Of a stretch of 6,539 nt of DNA, positions 1-6,114 are shown in pieces. Below the pieces are notes generated by a model. It was not told where the DNA came from. It made no database searches and was given only the letters and a program-made list of their open reading frames with translations. The stretch lies in the NCBI GenBank assembly GCA_028870815.1, contig JAGWOU010000104.1, positions 1 through 6,539 of the forward strand. The letters are read 5' to 3'. The translations under genes and the position numbers were made by a program. The DNA comes from Rhodospirillales bacterium. GTDB lineage: Bacteria > Pseudomonadota > Alphaproteobacteria > Acetobacterales > Acetobacteraceae. The first letter of the stretch is position 1. Each line of letters starts with the position of its first letter.

Positions 1-36
1 AATCCCGAAATGCACCGTAAATATGTGCAAATTAGC

Positions 37-62
37 TAAAATACCCGCCATTTTCGCATAAT
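37..62 (+). promoter_or_regulatory. weak candidate promoter region upstream of the helicase gene
   Basis: The first 60 bases are clearly more AT-rich than the rest of the window. They hold two -10-like hexamers, TAAAAT at 37-42 and CATAAT at 57-62. Neither has a convincing -35 hexamer at 16-18 bases upstream. If one is used, the helicase leader would be about 90-115 bases long. It would include a small GC hairpin (GCGGG, GGG loop, CCCGC at 86-98). The assignment is only positional and is weak. Confidence 0.2.
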
Positions 63-159
63 GAAGCGCCGCTGCCATGCTTTTTGCGGGGGGCCCGCGC
101 ATCTGCCCGGCTAAAGTGCTGCTTGTTCCGCGGGCTGCCAACCCGTAAGAGCCGCCTCC

Positions 160-1932
160 ATGCCCTTCCCCGTCACCAATCCAAGCCTTGCCCGGGCGCT
201 TGCCCAGCGCGGCTATGCCGAACCCACATCGGTGCAAAGCGCCGTTCTCACCCCCGAAACCGAGGGGCGGGATCTGCTTGTTTCCGCGCAGACGGGTTCC
301 GGCAAAACCGTAGCCTTCGGGCTGGCTTTGGCCAGCACCGTTCTGGGCGAGAGCGAGGCCATGCCCGCCACCCAGGCGCCGCTGGTTCTGGTGATCGCCC
401 CCACACGCGAGCTGGCCTTGCAGGTGCATGCGGAACTCACCTGGCTGTATGAATTTGCCGGGGCGCGCATCCTCTCTTGCGTCGGCGGCATGGACCCGCG
501 CCGTGAGGCCCGGCTGCTGGCGGGAGGCTGCCATTTCGTCGTCGGCACGCCGGGGCGGCTGAAGGACCATATCGAGCGCGGCAATCTGCGCCTGGACGAA
601 CTGGAAGCCGTGGTGTTGGACGAGGCGGATGAGATGCTGGATCTCGGCTTCCGCGAGGAATTGGAATTCATCCTGAGTGCCGCGCCGGAAAGCCGCCGGA
701 CCTTGCTGTTCTCCGCCACCATCGCCCGCGAGATCGCGGCGCTGGCCCGCACCTACCAGCAGAACGCGCTGCGGATCGACACCGTGGCCGCCAACCAGCC
801 GCATGCGGATATTGAATACCGCGCCGTGCGCGCGGCCGCACATGAGCTGGAAGCGGTACTGGTGAATATTCTGCGCGCGCAGGATAGCCGGGCCTTGGTG
901 TTCTGCGCCACGCGCGACAATGTGCGGACTTTGCACGCGAACCTGATGGCGCGCGGCTTCACCGCCGCCGCCCTTTCCGGCGAGCTTTCCCAGGCCGAAC
1001 GCAATGCCGCCCTGTCCGCCCTGCGCGAAGGCCGCGCACAAGTGTGCATCGCCACCGACGTGGCCGCGCGCGGGCTGGACCTGCCGGATCTCGACCTCGT
1101 CATCCACGCCGATTTGCCGACCAACAAGGCCACCTTCCTGCACCGCTCAGGCCGCACGGGCCGTGCCGGGCGCAAGGGCGTTTCGGTGCTGCTGGTGCCG
1201 CCAATGCGCCGCCGCCGGGCCGAGATGCTGCTGCGCGAGGCCAATGCAGACGCTATCTGGGTGGACCCGCCGACGCCGGAGGACATCCGCGCCAAGGACG
1301 AAGACCGGCTGTTGAACCACCCCTTGCTCAACGAAACGCCGGACGCAGCCGCCCTGACTCTGACCGCCCGGCTGCTGGAACGCGCCGCGCCGGAAGTAAT
1401 CGCCTCAGCCTTCGTGAAGCTGGCGCAGGCGCATTTGCCCACCCCGGCGCATGTGACCATTCTGCCGCCGGAAGCTGCCCGCCCCGCCCGCGCCCCACGC
1501 GCCGCCACCGGCCATGGCCCCAGCCCGCGCGCGACCGTGAGCAACGGCACCTGGTTCCGGGTGGCGCTGGGCCGCAAGCAGAATGCCGACCCGCGCTGGC
1601 TGGTGCCGCTCATCTGCAAGGCGGGCGGCGTGACCAAGCAGGAGATCGGCAGCATCCGCATCTTCGACCGTGAGACGAAGTTCGAGATTGCCCCGCATGC
1701 GGCCAAGGCGTTCGCGGCAAGCGCCTCCGCGCAAAGCGAGGCGCGGATTGAACCCGCGGCACCCCCCGGCAGCGCCCCGCCACGCCCGCATTTCGACGGC
1801 CCGCCCAAGCCAGCCTTCAACAAGAAGAATGGCCCAGCCAAACCACACGCCCCCAAACCCTACGCCGCCAAGCACGAAGGCAAGTTGAGCGAACAGCAGC
1901 GCCGCCGCCGCAATAAGGGCGGCCGGCCGTAA
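160..1932 (+). CDS. DEAD-box ATP-dependent RNA helicase with DbpA-like RNA-binding domain
   Basis: A 590-residue superfamily 2 RNA helicase that unwinds or remodels RNA duplexes using ATP, probably in ribosome assembly or mRNA turnover in the cytoplasm. All core motifs are present: Q-motif glutamine Q26 (EPTSVQ), motif I AQTGSGKT 43-50, Ia PTREL 81-85, Ib TPGRL 130-134, motif II DEAD 154-157, III SAT 185-187, IV LVFCAT 246-251, V ATDVAARGLDL 298-308, VI HRSGRTGR 328-335. Residues about 464-518 (WFRVALGRKQ through KFEIAP) resemble the DbpA RNA-binding fold, which in E. coli DbpA binds 23S rRNA; the same target here is inference. The tail from about 535 is Pro/Lys/Arg-rich and ends in RRRRNKGGRP, likely disordered and RNA-binding. 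The ATG at 160 is chosen because AAGAG (147-151) lies 8 bases upstream and the N-terminus fits the Q-motif spacing. The next gene follows after 55 bases on the same strand. DeaD/CsdA-like and DbpA-like names are both possible, so no symbol is given. Confidence 0.95.
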   Translation: MPFPVTNPSLARALAQRGYAEPTSVQSAVLTPETEGRDLLVSAQTGSGKTVAFGLALASTVLGESEAMPATQAPLVLVIAPTRELALQVHAELTWLYEFAGARILSCVGGMDPRREARLLAGGCHFVVGTPGRLKDHIERGNLRLDELEAVVLDEADEMLDLGFREELEFILSAAPESRRTLLFSATIAREIAALARTYQQNALRIDTVAANQPHADIEYRAVRAAAHELEAVLVNILRAQDSRALVFCATRDNVRTLHANLMARGFTAAALSGELSQAERNAALSALREGRAQVCIATDVAARGLDLPDLDLVIHADLPTNKATFLHRSGRTGRAGRKGVSVLLVPPMRRRRAEMLLREANADAIWVDPPTPEDIRAKDEDRLLNHPLLNETPDAAALTLTARLLERAAPEVIASAFVKLAQAHLPTPAHVTILPPEAARPARAPRAATGHGPSPRATVSNGTWFRVALGRKQNADPRWLVPLICKAGGVTKQEIGSIRIFDRETKFEIAPHAAKAFAASASAQSEARIEPAAPPGSAPPRPHFDGPPKPAFNKKNGPAKPHAPKPYAAKHEGKLSEQQRRRRNKGGRP

Positions 1933-1959
1933 GCCACGCGGACTGATCCATCCCACCCG

Positions 1960-1983
1960 CCCCCGCGTATAAAAAGCGGAGGG
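1960..1983 (+). promoter_or_regulatory. possible hairpin covering the ribosome binding site of the SDR gene
   Basis: CCCCCGC at 1960-1966 can pair with GCGGAGGG at 1976-1983, leaving A1980 bulged and a nine-base AT-rich loop (GTATAAAAA). The 3' arm is the strong Shine-Dalgarno sequence GGAGG (1978-1982), five bases before the ATG at 1988. Formed in RNA, the hairpin would mask that site. The pairing is seen in the sequence, but a regulatory role is inference. C-runs facing G-runs arise easily in DNA this GC-rich. Confidence 0.25.
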
Positions 1984-1987
1984 GTAA

Positions 1988-2725
1988 ATGCCGGAAACCT
2001 ATCTGATTATCGGTGGCACGGGCGGTATTGGCCAGGCCTTGGCCACGCGGCTGCGTGGCGCCGCGCCGAACGCCACCTTGTACCTGACCAGCCGCACGGC
2101 GGAGCGTGCCGCCGAGGCTGCGGCCCCGTTAGGCGCCGTGCCGCTGGCACTGCGGGCGGAAGATTCAGACAGCATCAAGGCCGCTCTGGCGGAAGCGACG
2201 CAAGGCGGCCAGCTTTCCGGCCTGGCTTATTGCGCCGGCTCCATTCTGTTGAAGCCCTTGGCCAGACTCTCCGCGCAGGACATGCTGGAGACCTATGCCT
2301 TGAACGTGGTGGGGGCAGCACTTTGCGTTCAGGAAGCGGCAACTTCCCTCGCGGCGGCGCGGGGTTCGGTGGTGCTGTTCTCATCCGTCGCGGCACGGCA
2401 GGGTTTTGCGATGCACGCGGCCATCGGCAGCGCCAAGGCGGCGGTGGAAGGGCTGACGCGCGCCCTGGCCGCCGAACTGGCGCCGCATGTGCGGGTGAAC
2501 TGCATCGCCCCCAGCCTGATCGAGACGAACATGGCCGCCCCCATCATCGCCAACGCAAAAATGAAGGAGGCAATCGCCGCAATGCACCCGCTGCCGCGCC
2601 TTGGTCAGCCCGATGAGGTGGCGGCTTTTGCCGCCTTCCTGCTCGGCCCGGACGCGGGCTGGATCACCGGGGAAGTGTTTGGAATCGACGGCGGCCGCGC
2701 CAGCCTGCGCAGCGCCAAAAGCTGA
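1988..2725 (+). CDS. SDR-family oxidoreductase-like protein lacking the catalytic tyrosine
   Basis: A 245-residue single-domain Rossmann protein, the usual length for classical short-chain dehydrogenases/reductases. The N-terminal GGTGGIG (residues 9-15) is the dinucleotide-binding turn. Y-CAG-S at 81-85 stands where NNAG is usual, N106 (ALNVVG) is the structural Asn, and S133 (FSSVAA) is the catalytic Ser. K150 is the catalytic Lys, followed by the typical AAVEGLTRALAAELAP helix. The C-terminal part has NCIAPSLIET and ITGEVFGIDGG, both typical of the family. The residue four before Lys, normally Tyr of YxxxK, is I146 (codon ATC at 2423-2425), so the usual proton donor is missing. Either this belongs to a divergent SDR branch with another chemistry, or it binds nucleotide without the standard reaction. 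The substrate is unknown. A strong GGAGG sits five bases before the start. It is likely cotranscribed with the upstream helicase gene and converges on lexA. Confidence 0.9.
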   Translation: MPETYLIIGGTGGIGQALATRLRGAAPNATLYLTSRTAERAAEAAAPLGAVPLALRAEDSDSIKAALAEATQGGQLSGLAYCAGSILLKPLARLSAQDMLETYALNVVGAALCVQEAATSLAAARGSVVLFSSVAARQGFAMHAAIGSAKAAVEGLTRALAAELAPHVRVNCIAPSLIETNMAAPIIANAKMKEAIAAMHPLPRLGQPDEVAAFAAFLLGPDAGWITGEVFGIDGGRASLRSAKS

Positions 2726-2728
2726 CGC

Positions 2729-2794
2729 TTAGAGCGCGATGACTTTAGGTTCGCTCGCTTTGCGAGCGAAACTGAAGTCTGAATCGCCCTCTAA
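2729..2794. repeat. 66-base imperfect palindrome between the SDR gene and lexA
   Basis: The core is a perfect inverted repeat, TTCGCTCGC (2750-2758) and GCGAGCGAA (2762-2770), with a TTT loop. After one G/A mismatch it extends through GACTTTAG (2741-2748) pairing with CTGAAGTC (2772-2779), with one T-G wobble. After a three-base bulge (2780-2782) it continues with TTAGAGCGCGAT (2729-2740) against ATCGCCCTCTAA (2783-2794), with one mismatch. In all about 28 base pairs form around a three-base loop, starting four bases after the SDR stop codon. No T-run follows on either strand, so it is not a textbook intrinsic terminator, although it could still stop or shield transcripts of two convergent genes. 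The shape suits a REP-like or mosaic intergenic repeat, but copy number cannot be judged here. Confidence 0.75.
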
Positions 2795-2818
2795 TTTAAT
2801 GATTCAGAGACGGCTTCA

Positions 2819-2857
2819 GACATGAGAGCGATCGCCGGGGCAATTCGATCTCATGTC
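2819..2857. repeat. second inverted repeat, just downstream of the lexA stop
   Basis: GACATGAGA (2819-2827) pairs perfectly with TCTCATGTC (2849-2857). After one mismatch, CGA (2829-2831) pairs with TCG (2845-2847), leaving a 13-base loop. On the minus strand the stem begins eight bases after the end of lexA, so it could form the 3' end of the lexA transcript, but no T-run follows it. It lies in the same palindrome-rich stretch as the larger palindrome to its left and may belong to one composite element. Confidence 0.6.
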
Positions 2858-2865
2858 ATCCGGCT

Positions 2866-3567
2866 CTAGTATTGGCGCAGCAGCGCCACCAGCCTGCCTT
2901 GAACACGCACTCGCTCGGCCGGGAAAATCCTTGTCTCGTGGCGGATATTCGCGGGCTCCAGCGCGATGGACTGGCCCTTCCGCCGCAACCGCTTCAGCGT
3001 CACCTCGTTCTCATCTACTAGCGCCACGATGATCTGGCCGTTATCGGCGGTCTCGCCCCGGCGGATGATGACCGTGTCACCATCCAGAATCCCAGCCTCG
3101 ATCATCGAATCCCCCTCGACGGTAAGGGCGAAATGCTCGCCACCGCCGAGCATGGACATCGGCACCTCGATCGTCTCCTCGCTGTCACGCAGCGCCTCGA
3201 TCGGCAGGCCAGCGGCAATCTTGCCGTAAAGCGGCAAAGAAACCGCCCCCGCTTCCATTGCCTCTGCCCGCAGCCCCGGCAGCCTTGGGCCGAAATTCCC
3301 CTGGATCACATTTGGCGTGAAATTCTTTGCCCCGGCATGGCGCGGGCCGAGGTCCTGCGGCAGGCGGGTGACCTCCAACGCTCTGGCCCGGTGCTTGTGG
3401 CGGCGGAGAAACCCGCGTTCCTCCAACGCGGAGATCAGCCGGTGAATGCCTGATTTCGAACGGAGATCAAGCGCTTCCTTCATTTCCTCAAAGCTCGGGC
3501 TGCAGCCGGTTTCGCGCAAATGTTGGTCGATGAATAGCAGCAGCTCGTGCTGCTTCGGGGTGAGCAT
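2866..3567 (-). CDS. lexA: LexA repressor, master regulator of the SOS response
   Basis: A 233-residue LexA. It represses DNA-damage genes as a dimer and inactivates itself by RecA-stimulated self-cleavage. The N-terminal winged-helix DNA-binding domain spans about 1-70, from MLTPKQHELL with the recognition region around 25-50 (PSFEEMKEALDLRSKSGIHR). A linker of about 40 residues follows, then the S24-type peptidase domain. Cleavage is expected between A119 and G120 (YGKIAAGLP). The catalytic pair is S154 (EGDSMIEAGI) and K192 (EVTLKRL). The C-terminus VALLRQY ends at a TAG stop. The ATG at 3567-3565 is supported by GGAG seven bases upstream (minus strand; CTCC at 3575-3578 on plus) and by the canonical MLTxKQ start. 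The gene follows moeA after 83 bases containing a promoter-like sequence and an SOS operator, so autorepression is expected. Length and all key residues are intact. Confidence 0.98.
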   Translation of the reverse strand: MLTPKQHELLLFIDQHLRETGCSPSFEEMKEALDLRSKSGIHRLISALEERGFLRRHKHRARALEVTRLPQDLGPRHAGAKNFTPNVIQGNFGPRLPGLRAEAMEAGAVSLPLYGKIAAGLPIEALRDSEETIEVPMSMLGGGEHFALTVEGDSMIEAGILDGDTVIIRRGETADNGQIIVALVDENEVTLKRLRRKGQSIALEPANIRHETRIFPAERVRVQGRLVALLRQY

Positions 3568-3593
3568 CGAACGTCTCCGAATAGAGGCTTGAA

Positions 3594-3608
3594 GAACAAA
3601 GCACTAAC
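3594..3608 (-). promoter_or_regulatory. degenerate second LexA box (GTTA-N7-GTTC)
   Basis: Read on the minus strand this is GTTA-GTGCTTT-GTTC, one base off the alphaproteobacterial direct-repeat operator GTTC-N7-GTTC. It lies seven bases downstream of the perfect box (3616-3630), near the expected transcription start of lexA. Two sites side by side would allow cooperative or graded autorepression. The single mismatch is in an otherwise conserved base, so binding is uncertain. Confidence 0.4.
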
Positions 3609-3615
3609 ACGGAAT

Positions 3616-3630
3616 GTTCTAGTTTAGTTC
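3616..3630. promoter_or_regulatory. SOS box (LexA operator) of lexA
   Basis: On the plus strand the sequence is GTTC-TAGTTTA-GTTC, an exact match to GTTC-N7-GTTC, the operator known for LexA of Alphaproteobacteria. It is centred 56 bases upstream of the lexA start codon and overlaps the spacer and -10 part of the candidate lexA promoter, the expected place for a repressor site. It is the only exact match I found in the window, so lexA is the only gene here with clear evidence of SOS control. Confidence 0.85.
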
Positions 3631-3645
3631 TCGTTTTCGCGTCAA
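3616..3645 (-). promoter_or_regulatory. candidate sigma-70 type promoter of lexA
   Basis: Read on the minus strand, TTGACG (3645-3640) matches the -35 consensus in five of six bases. TAGAAC (3621-3616) is a reasonable -10 hexamer, 18 bases further on. Transcription would begin near 3608, giving a leader of about 40 bases before lexA. The -10 hexamer lies inside the SOS box, which fits repression by LexA. No terminator is visible between moeA and this promoter, so read-through from the upstream operon is also possible. Confidence 0.55.
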
Positions 3646-3650
3646 GCGCG

Positions 3651-4847
3651 TTATGATGCGTCCAGCAGCAGAATGTCCACGACTTCCCCGGCCGCGGCTT
3701 CCGGGGCATGAGGCGCCCGGCGGATGAGCGCCTCCGCCCTGGCCAGGGCGCGCAACATGCCGGAATCCTGCGTTGGCAGCGCCGTCACAACCCAGCCATC
3801 GCCATCTTCGGCCAACATGGCGCGTACGTAATCCTCGCGCCGGTCATTGGCCTTCATCGGCGCGCCAAGCCTTGCCTTGGCCAACCTTGGCGCTTGCGGC
3901 GGCAGCCCGCCCAGCACGGCAATGGCCCCCGCCAGAAACAATCTGGCGCATACATAGGCCGAGACAGGATTGCCCGGCAGCCCCAGCACCGGCATGGCGT
4001 TGACGCTGCCAAAGATCAGCGGCTTGCCGGGGCGCATGGCGATTTTCCAGAAATCCAGCGCGAAGCCCTGTTGCGCGAGCCCGGCCTGCACGAGGTCATG
4101 CGCGCCCACGCTGGCCCCGCCCGTGGTCACTAGCATATCCGCCCCGCGCGCGGCTTCAGCGCCCGCCGCCACCGCGCCCGCCGTATCCCGCGCGATGGGC
4201 AGCAGCAGCGGCTCGCCACCATGCGCGGCCACGAACGCCGCCAGCATCGCCGCATTGGAATTGGCGATACCGCCAGCCGGCACGGGCTCTCCGGGCAGGT
4301 TGATCTCATCACCCGTGCAAAGAATCGCCACGCGCGGCTTGCGGTGGACACAAAGCCAGGGATGCCCCGCCGCGCCTGCCACACCGATATCACGCACCGA
4401 AAGCCGCCGCCCGGCGGGGATCACCTCGTCGCCCGCGGAAAAATCCCCGCCCCGGCGGCGAATATGCCGGGCCGCTTCCGCCGCCTCGTTCACCTGCACA
4501 TTATGCCCACTGGCGGTGGCGTTTTCCTGGATCAGCACGGTATCCGCGCCTTCGGGAATCACGCTGCCAGTGAAAATCCGCACGGTCTCGCCATGACCCA
4601 TCTGGCCGTTGAAGGGGTGGCCTGCCGGCGCCTCTCCAATCAACCGCAGGTTTGCTCCGGCAACCGCATCCACGGCGCGCACGGCATAGCCATCCATCGC
4701 GGAAACATCGGCGGGCGGCACGGTGAGACGCGCCAGCACCGGCCGCGCCAGCACCCTCCCATGCGTCTGGGCCAGCCCGACCATTTCAGCCGCGACCGGC
4801 TTCAGCCCGGCGGCGATCCGCGCCCGGGCCTCCTCAACGCTGATCAT
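3651..4847 (-). CDS. moeA: molybdopterin molybdenumtransferase MoeA
   Basis: A 398-residue MoeA, close to the usual length of about 400. It inserts molybdate into adenylylated molybdopterin, the last common step of molybdenum cofactor synthesis, in the cytoplasm. Visible family motifs are SAMDGYAVR (49-57), FTGSVIPEGADTV (92-104), RRRGGDFSAGDEV (130-142), CTGDEINLPGEP (177-188), TTGGASVGAHD (241-251), MRPGKPLIFG (271-280) and LPGNPVSA (290-297). These cover the MoeA N-terminal domain, the MoCF-binding domain (about 171-310) and the C-terminal domain IV. The D180-E181 pair in the GDE motif aligns with the acidic catalytic region of E. coli MoeA. The ATG overlaps the moaC stop as ATGA (4847-4844), which fixes the start and implies translational coupling. 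Its stop is TAA at 3653-3651. No key motif is missing. Confidence 0.97.
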   Translation of the reverse strand: MISVEEARARIAAGLKPVAAEMVGLAQTHGRVLARPVLARLTVPPADVSAMDGYAVRAVDAVAGANLRLIGEAPAGHPFNGQMGHGETVRIFTGSVIPEGADTVLIQENATASGHNVQVNEAAEAARHIRRRGGDFSAGDEVIPAGRRLSVRDIGVAGAAGHPWLCVHRKPRVAILCTGDEINLPGEPVPAGGIANSNAAMLAAFVAAHGGEPLLLPIARDTAGAVAAGAEAARGADMLVTTGGASVGAHDLVQAGLAQQGFALDFWKIAMRPGKPLIFGSVNAMPVLGLPGNPVSAYVCARLFLAGAIAVLGGLPPQAPRLAKARLGAPMKANDRREDYVRAMLAEDGDGWVVTALPTQDSGMLRALARAEALIRRAPHAPEAAAGEVVDILLLDAS

Positions 4848-5314
4848 GGCGCCGAAAAATCTCCGCTCTTGCCGCCGGTCTTGCGCGTGAGCCGCACCGC
4901 CTCGATCCGCATGGTCTTATCCACGGCCTTCACCATGTCGTAGATCGTCAGCGCCGCGAGGCTCACCGCCGTCAGCGCCTCCATCTCCACGCCGGTACGG
5001 CCAGTGGTGCGGGCGATGGCCGTAATCTCCACTGCGTCCTGCGTCACCATCAGGTCGATGTTCACCGCGTCCAGCGGCAGCGGGTGGCAAAGTGGAATCA
5101 GCTCCCCGGTTTTCTTCGCAGCCATAATGCCCGCAATGCGCGCCGCCGCCAGCACATCACCCTTGGCGGCCTGGCCGTCGCGAATCAGCGCGGCGGTCTC
5201 CGGCTTCATCACCACTCTGCCCTTGGCCTCGGCCTCGCGCGTGGTGATGGGCTTGGCCGAGACATCGACCATGCGCGCCGCGCCATCCGCGCCGATATGG
5301 GTAAGCCCGCTCAC
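4844..5314 (-). CDS. moaC: cyclic pyranopterin monophosphate synthase MoaC
   Basis: A 156-residue MoaC, the usual length. It converts the product of MoaA (3',8-cyclo-7,8-dihydro-GTP) to cyclic pyranopterin monophosphate, the first stable intermediate of molybdenum cofactor synthesis. Family signatures are RMVDVSAKPITTREA (14-28), KGDVLAAARIAG (51-62), ELIPLCHPLPL (71-81), GVEMEAL (108-114), YDMVKAVDK (125-133) and KTGGKSG (145-151). Expected active-site residues are present: K51, H77, D126 and K129 (D128 and K131 in E. coli). The start is GTG (5314-5312), overlapping the trpC TGA as GTGA (5314-5311). The resulting N-terminus, SGLTHIGADGAARMVDVS, is the normal one for the family. The Shine-Dalgarno sequence is poor, so translation probably relies on coupling to trpC. 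Confidence 0.97.
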   Translation of the reverse strand: MSGLTHIGADGAARMVDVSAKPITTREAEAKGRVVMKPETAALIRDGQAAKGDVLAAARIAGIMAAKKTGELIPLCHPLPLDAVNIDLMVTQDAVEITAIARTTGRTGVEMEALTAVSLAALTIYDMVKAVDKTMRIEAVRLTRKTGGKSGDFSAP

Positions 5315-6114
5315 GCGCCCAGCAACGCCCGCACCGCGGCGCCCACATCCTGCTCACGCATCAGGGATTCACCAACCAGGAAGCCCTGCACGCAAACCTT
5401 GCGCAGCCGTTCGACATCCGCATTCGTCTTGATGCCGGATTCGGAAATAAGGAATTTGTTCGGCGGGCACATTACGGAAAGTGCTTCCGTGACCGCGATA
5501 TCCGTCACCATCGTTTTCAAATTGCGGTTGTTCACGCCAAGCAATGGGGTTTGCAGGGGCAGAGCGCGCTCCAGCTCTTCCTCGTTATGCACTTCCACCA
5601 GCACGTCCATGTCCAGCGCCCTGGCCAGCCCTTCCAGATCACGCGCCTTGCTGTCCTCAAGCGCCGCCATGATCAGCAGGATGCAATCCGCCCCCATCGC
5701 GCGGCTTTCATAAATCTGGTACTCGTCCAGCATGAAATCCTTGCGCAGCACCGGCAGCTCCACCGCCGCCCGGGCCATGCGCAGATGCGTTGCGTCGCCC
5801 TGGAAATATTTCTCGTCGGTCAGCACGGAAAGGCAGGCCGCACCTGCCGCCTCATAGGCCCGCGCGATCGTCTCGGGGTCGAAATCCGTCCGGATGACCC
5901 CGCCCGAGGGCGAGGCTTTCTTGATCTCGGTGATCAGACCCGGCCGGCCGGCCGCCGCGGCGTCCATCAGTGCCCGGCCAAAACCACGGGTTTTGCCAGC
6001 ATCGCGAATCTCGGCCTTTAAGTCCTCCACCGGCTTGTCGGCCTGCAGCGCCGCAATTTCGGCGCGCTTGTCGGCGCAAATCTTCGCCAGAATATCGTCA
6101 ACCATCACGTTCAT
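5311..6114 (-). CDS. trpC: indole-3-glycerol phosphate synthase TrpC
   Basis: A 267-residue monofunctional TIM-barrel enzyme that closes 1-(2-carboxyphenylamino)-1-deoxyribulose 5-phosphate to indole-3-glycerol phosphate in tryptophan synthesis. Active-site motifs in order: E63-I-K65-K-A-S68-P-S with E63 and K65 at the start of the barrel, VLTDEKYFQG (97-106), LPVLRKDFM with the catalytic lysine K125, EVH with E174, GVNNRNL (193-199), SESG with E225, and the phosphate-binding GFLVGES (244-250). It is not fused to TrpF, unlike the E. coli protein. Start: ATG at 6114-6112 overlaps the trpD TGA (ATGA, 6114-6111) and has GGAG seven bases upstream; a second in-frame ATG three codons on is less likely. 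It is followed by moaC with another four-base overlap. Confidence 0.97.
   Translation of the reverse strand: MNVMVDDILAKICADKRAEIAALQADKPVEDLKAEIRDAGKTRGFGRALMDAAAAGRPGLITEIKKASPSGGVIRTDFDPETIARAYEAAGAACLSVLTDEKYFQGDATHLRMARAAVELPVLRKDFMLDEYQIYESRAMGADCILLIMAALEDSKARDLEGLARALDMDVLVEVHNEEELERALPLQTPLLGVNNRNLKTMVTDIAVTEALSVMCPPNKFLISESGIKTNADVERLRKVCVQGFLVGESLMREQDVGAAVRALLGA

Noticed and set aside
85..99. T-run next to a GC hairpin (TTTTT then GCGGG-GGG-CCCGC) as an intrinsic terminator
   Set aside because: The T-run precedes the hairpin on the plus strand, and on the minus strand the hairpin is followed by A residues. Neither orientation gives a terminator.
753..1856. Long open frame of 367 codons on the minus strand inside the helicase gene
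   Set aside because: It is wholly antisense to a gene with every DEAD-box motif intact, and its translation is low-complexity Arg/Ala/Ser with no recognisable domain. It is the usual by-product of GC-rich codon use.
1945..1973. TATAAA at 1968-1973 as the -10 of a separate SDR promoter
   Set aside because: There is no -35 hexamer at the right distance. The predicted start near 1980 would fall inside the Shine-Dalgarno sequence.
3488..3709. Minus-strand open frame of 73 codons bridging moeA and lexA
   Set aside because: It overlaps the ends of both genes and runs through the lexA promoter and SOS box. It has no motif, and accepting it would conflict with the regulatory layout.
4221..4943. Open frame of 240 codons on the plus strand opposite moeA and moaC
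   Set aside because: It is antisense to two well-recognised genes, has no family motif, and its composition is that of a shadow frame.
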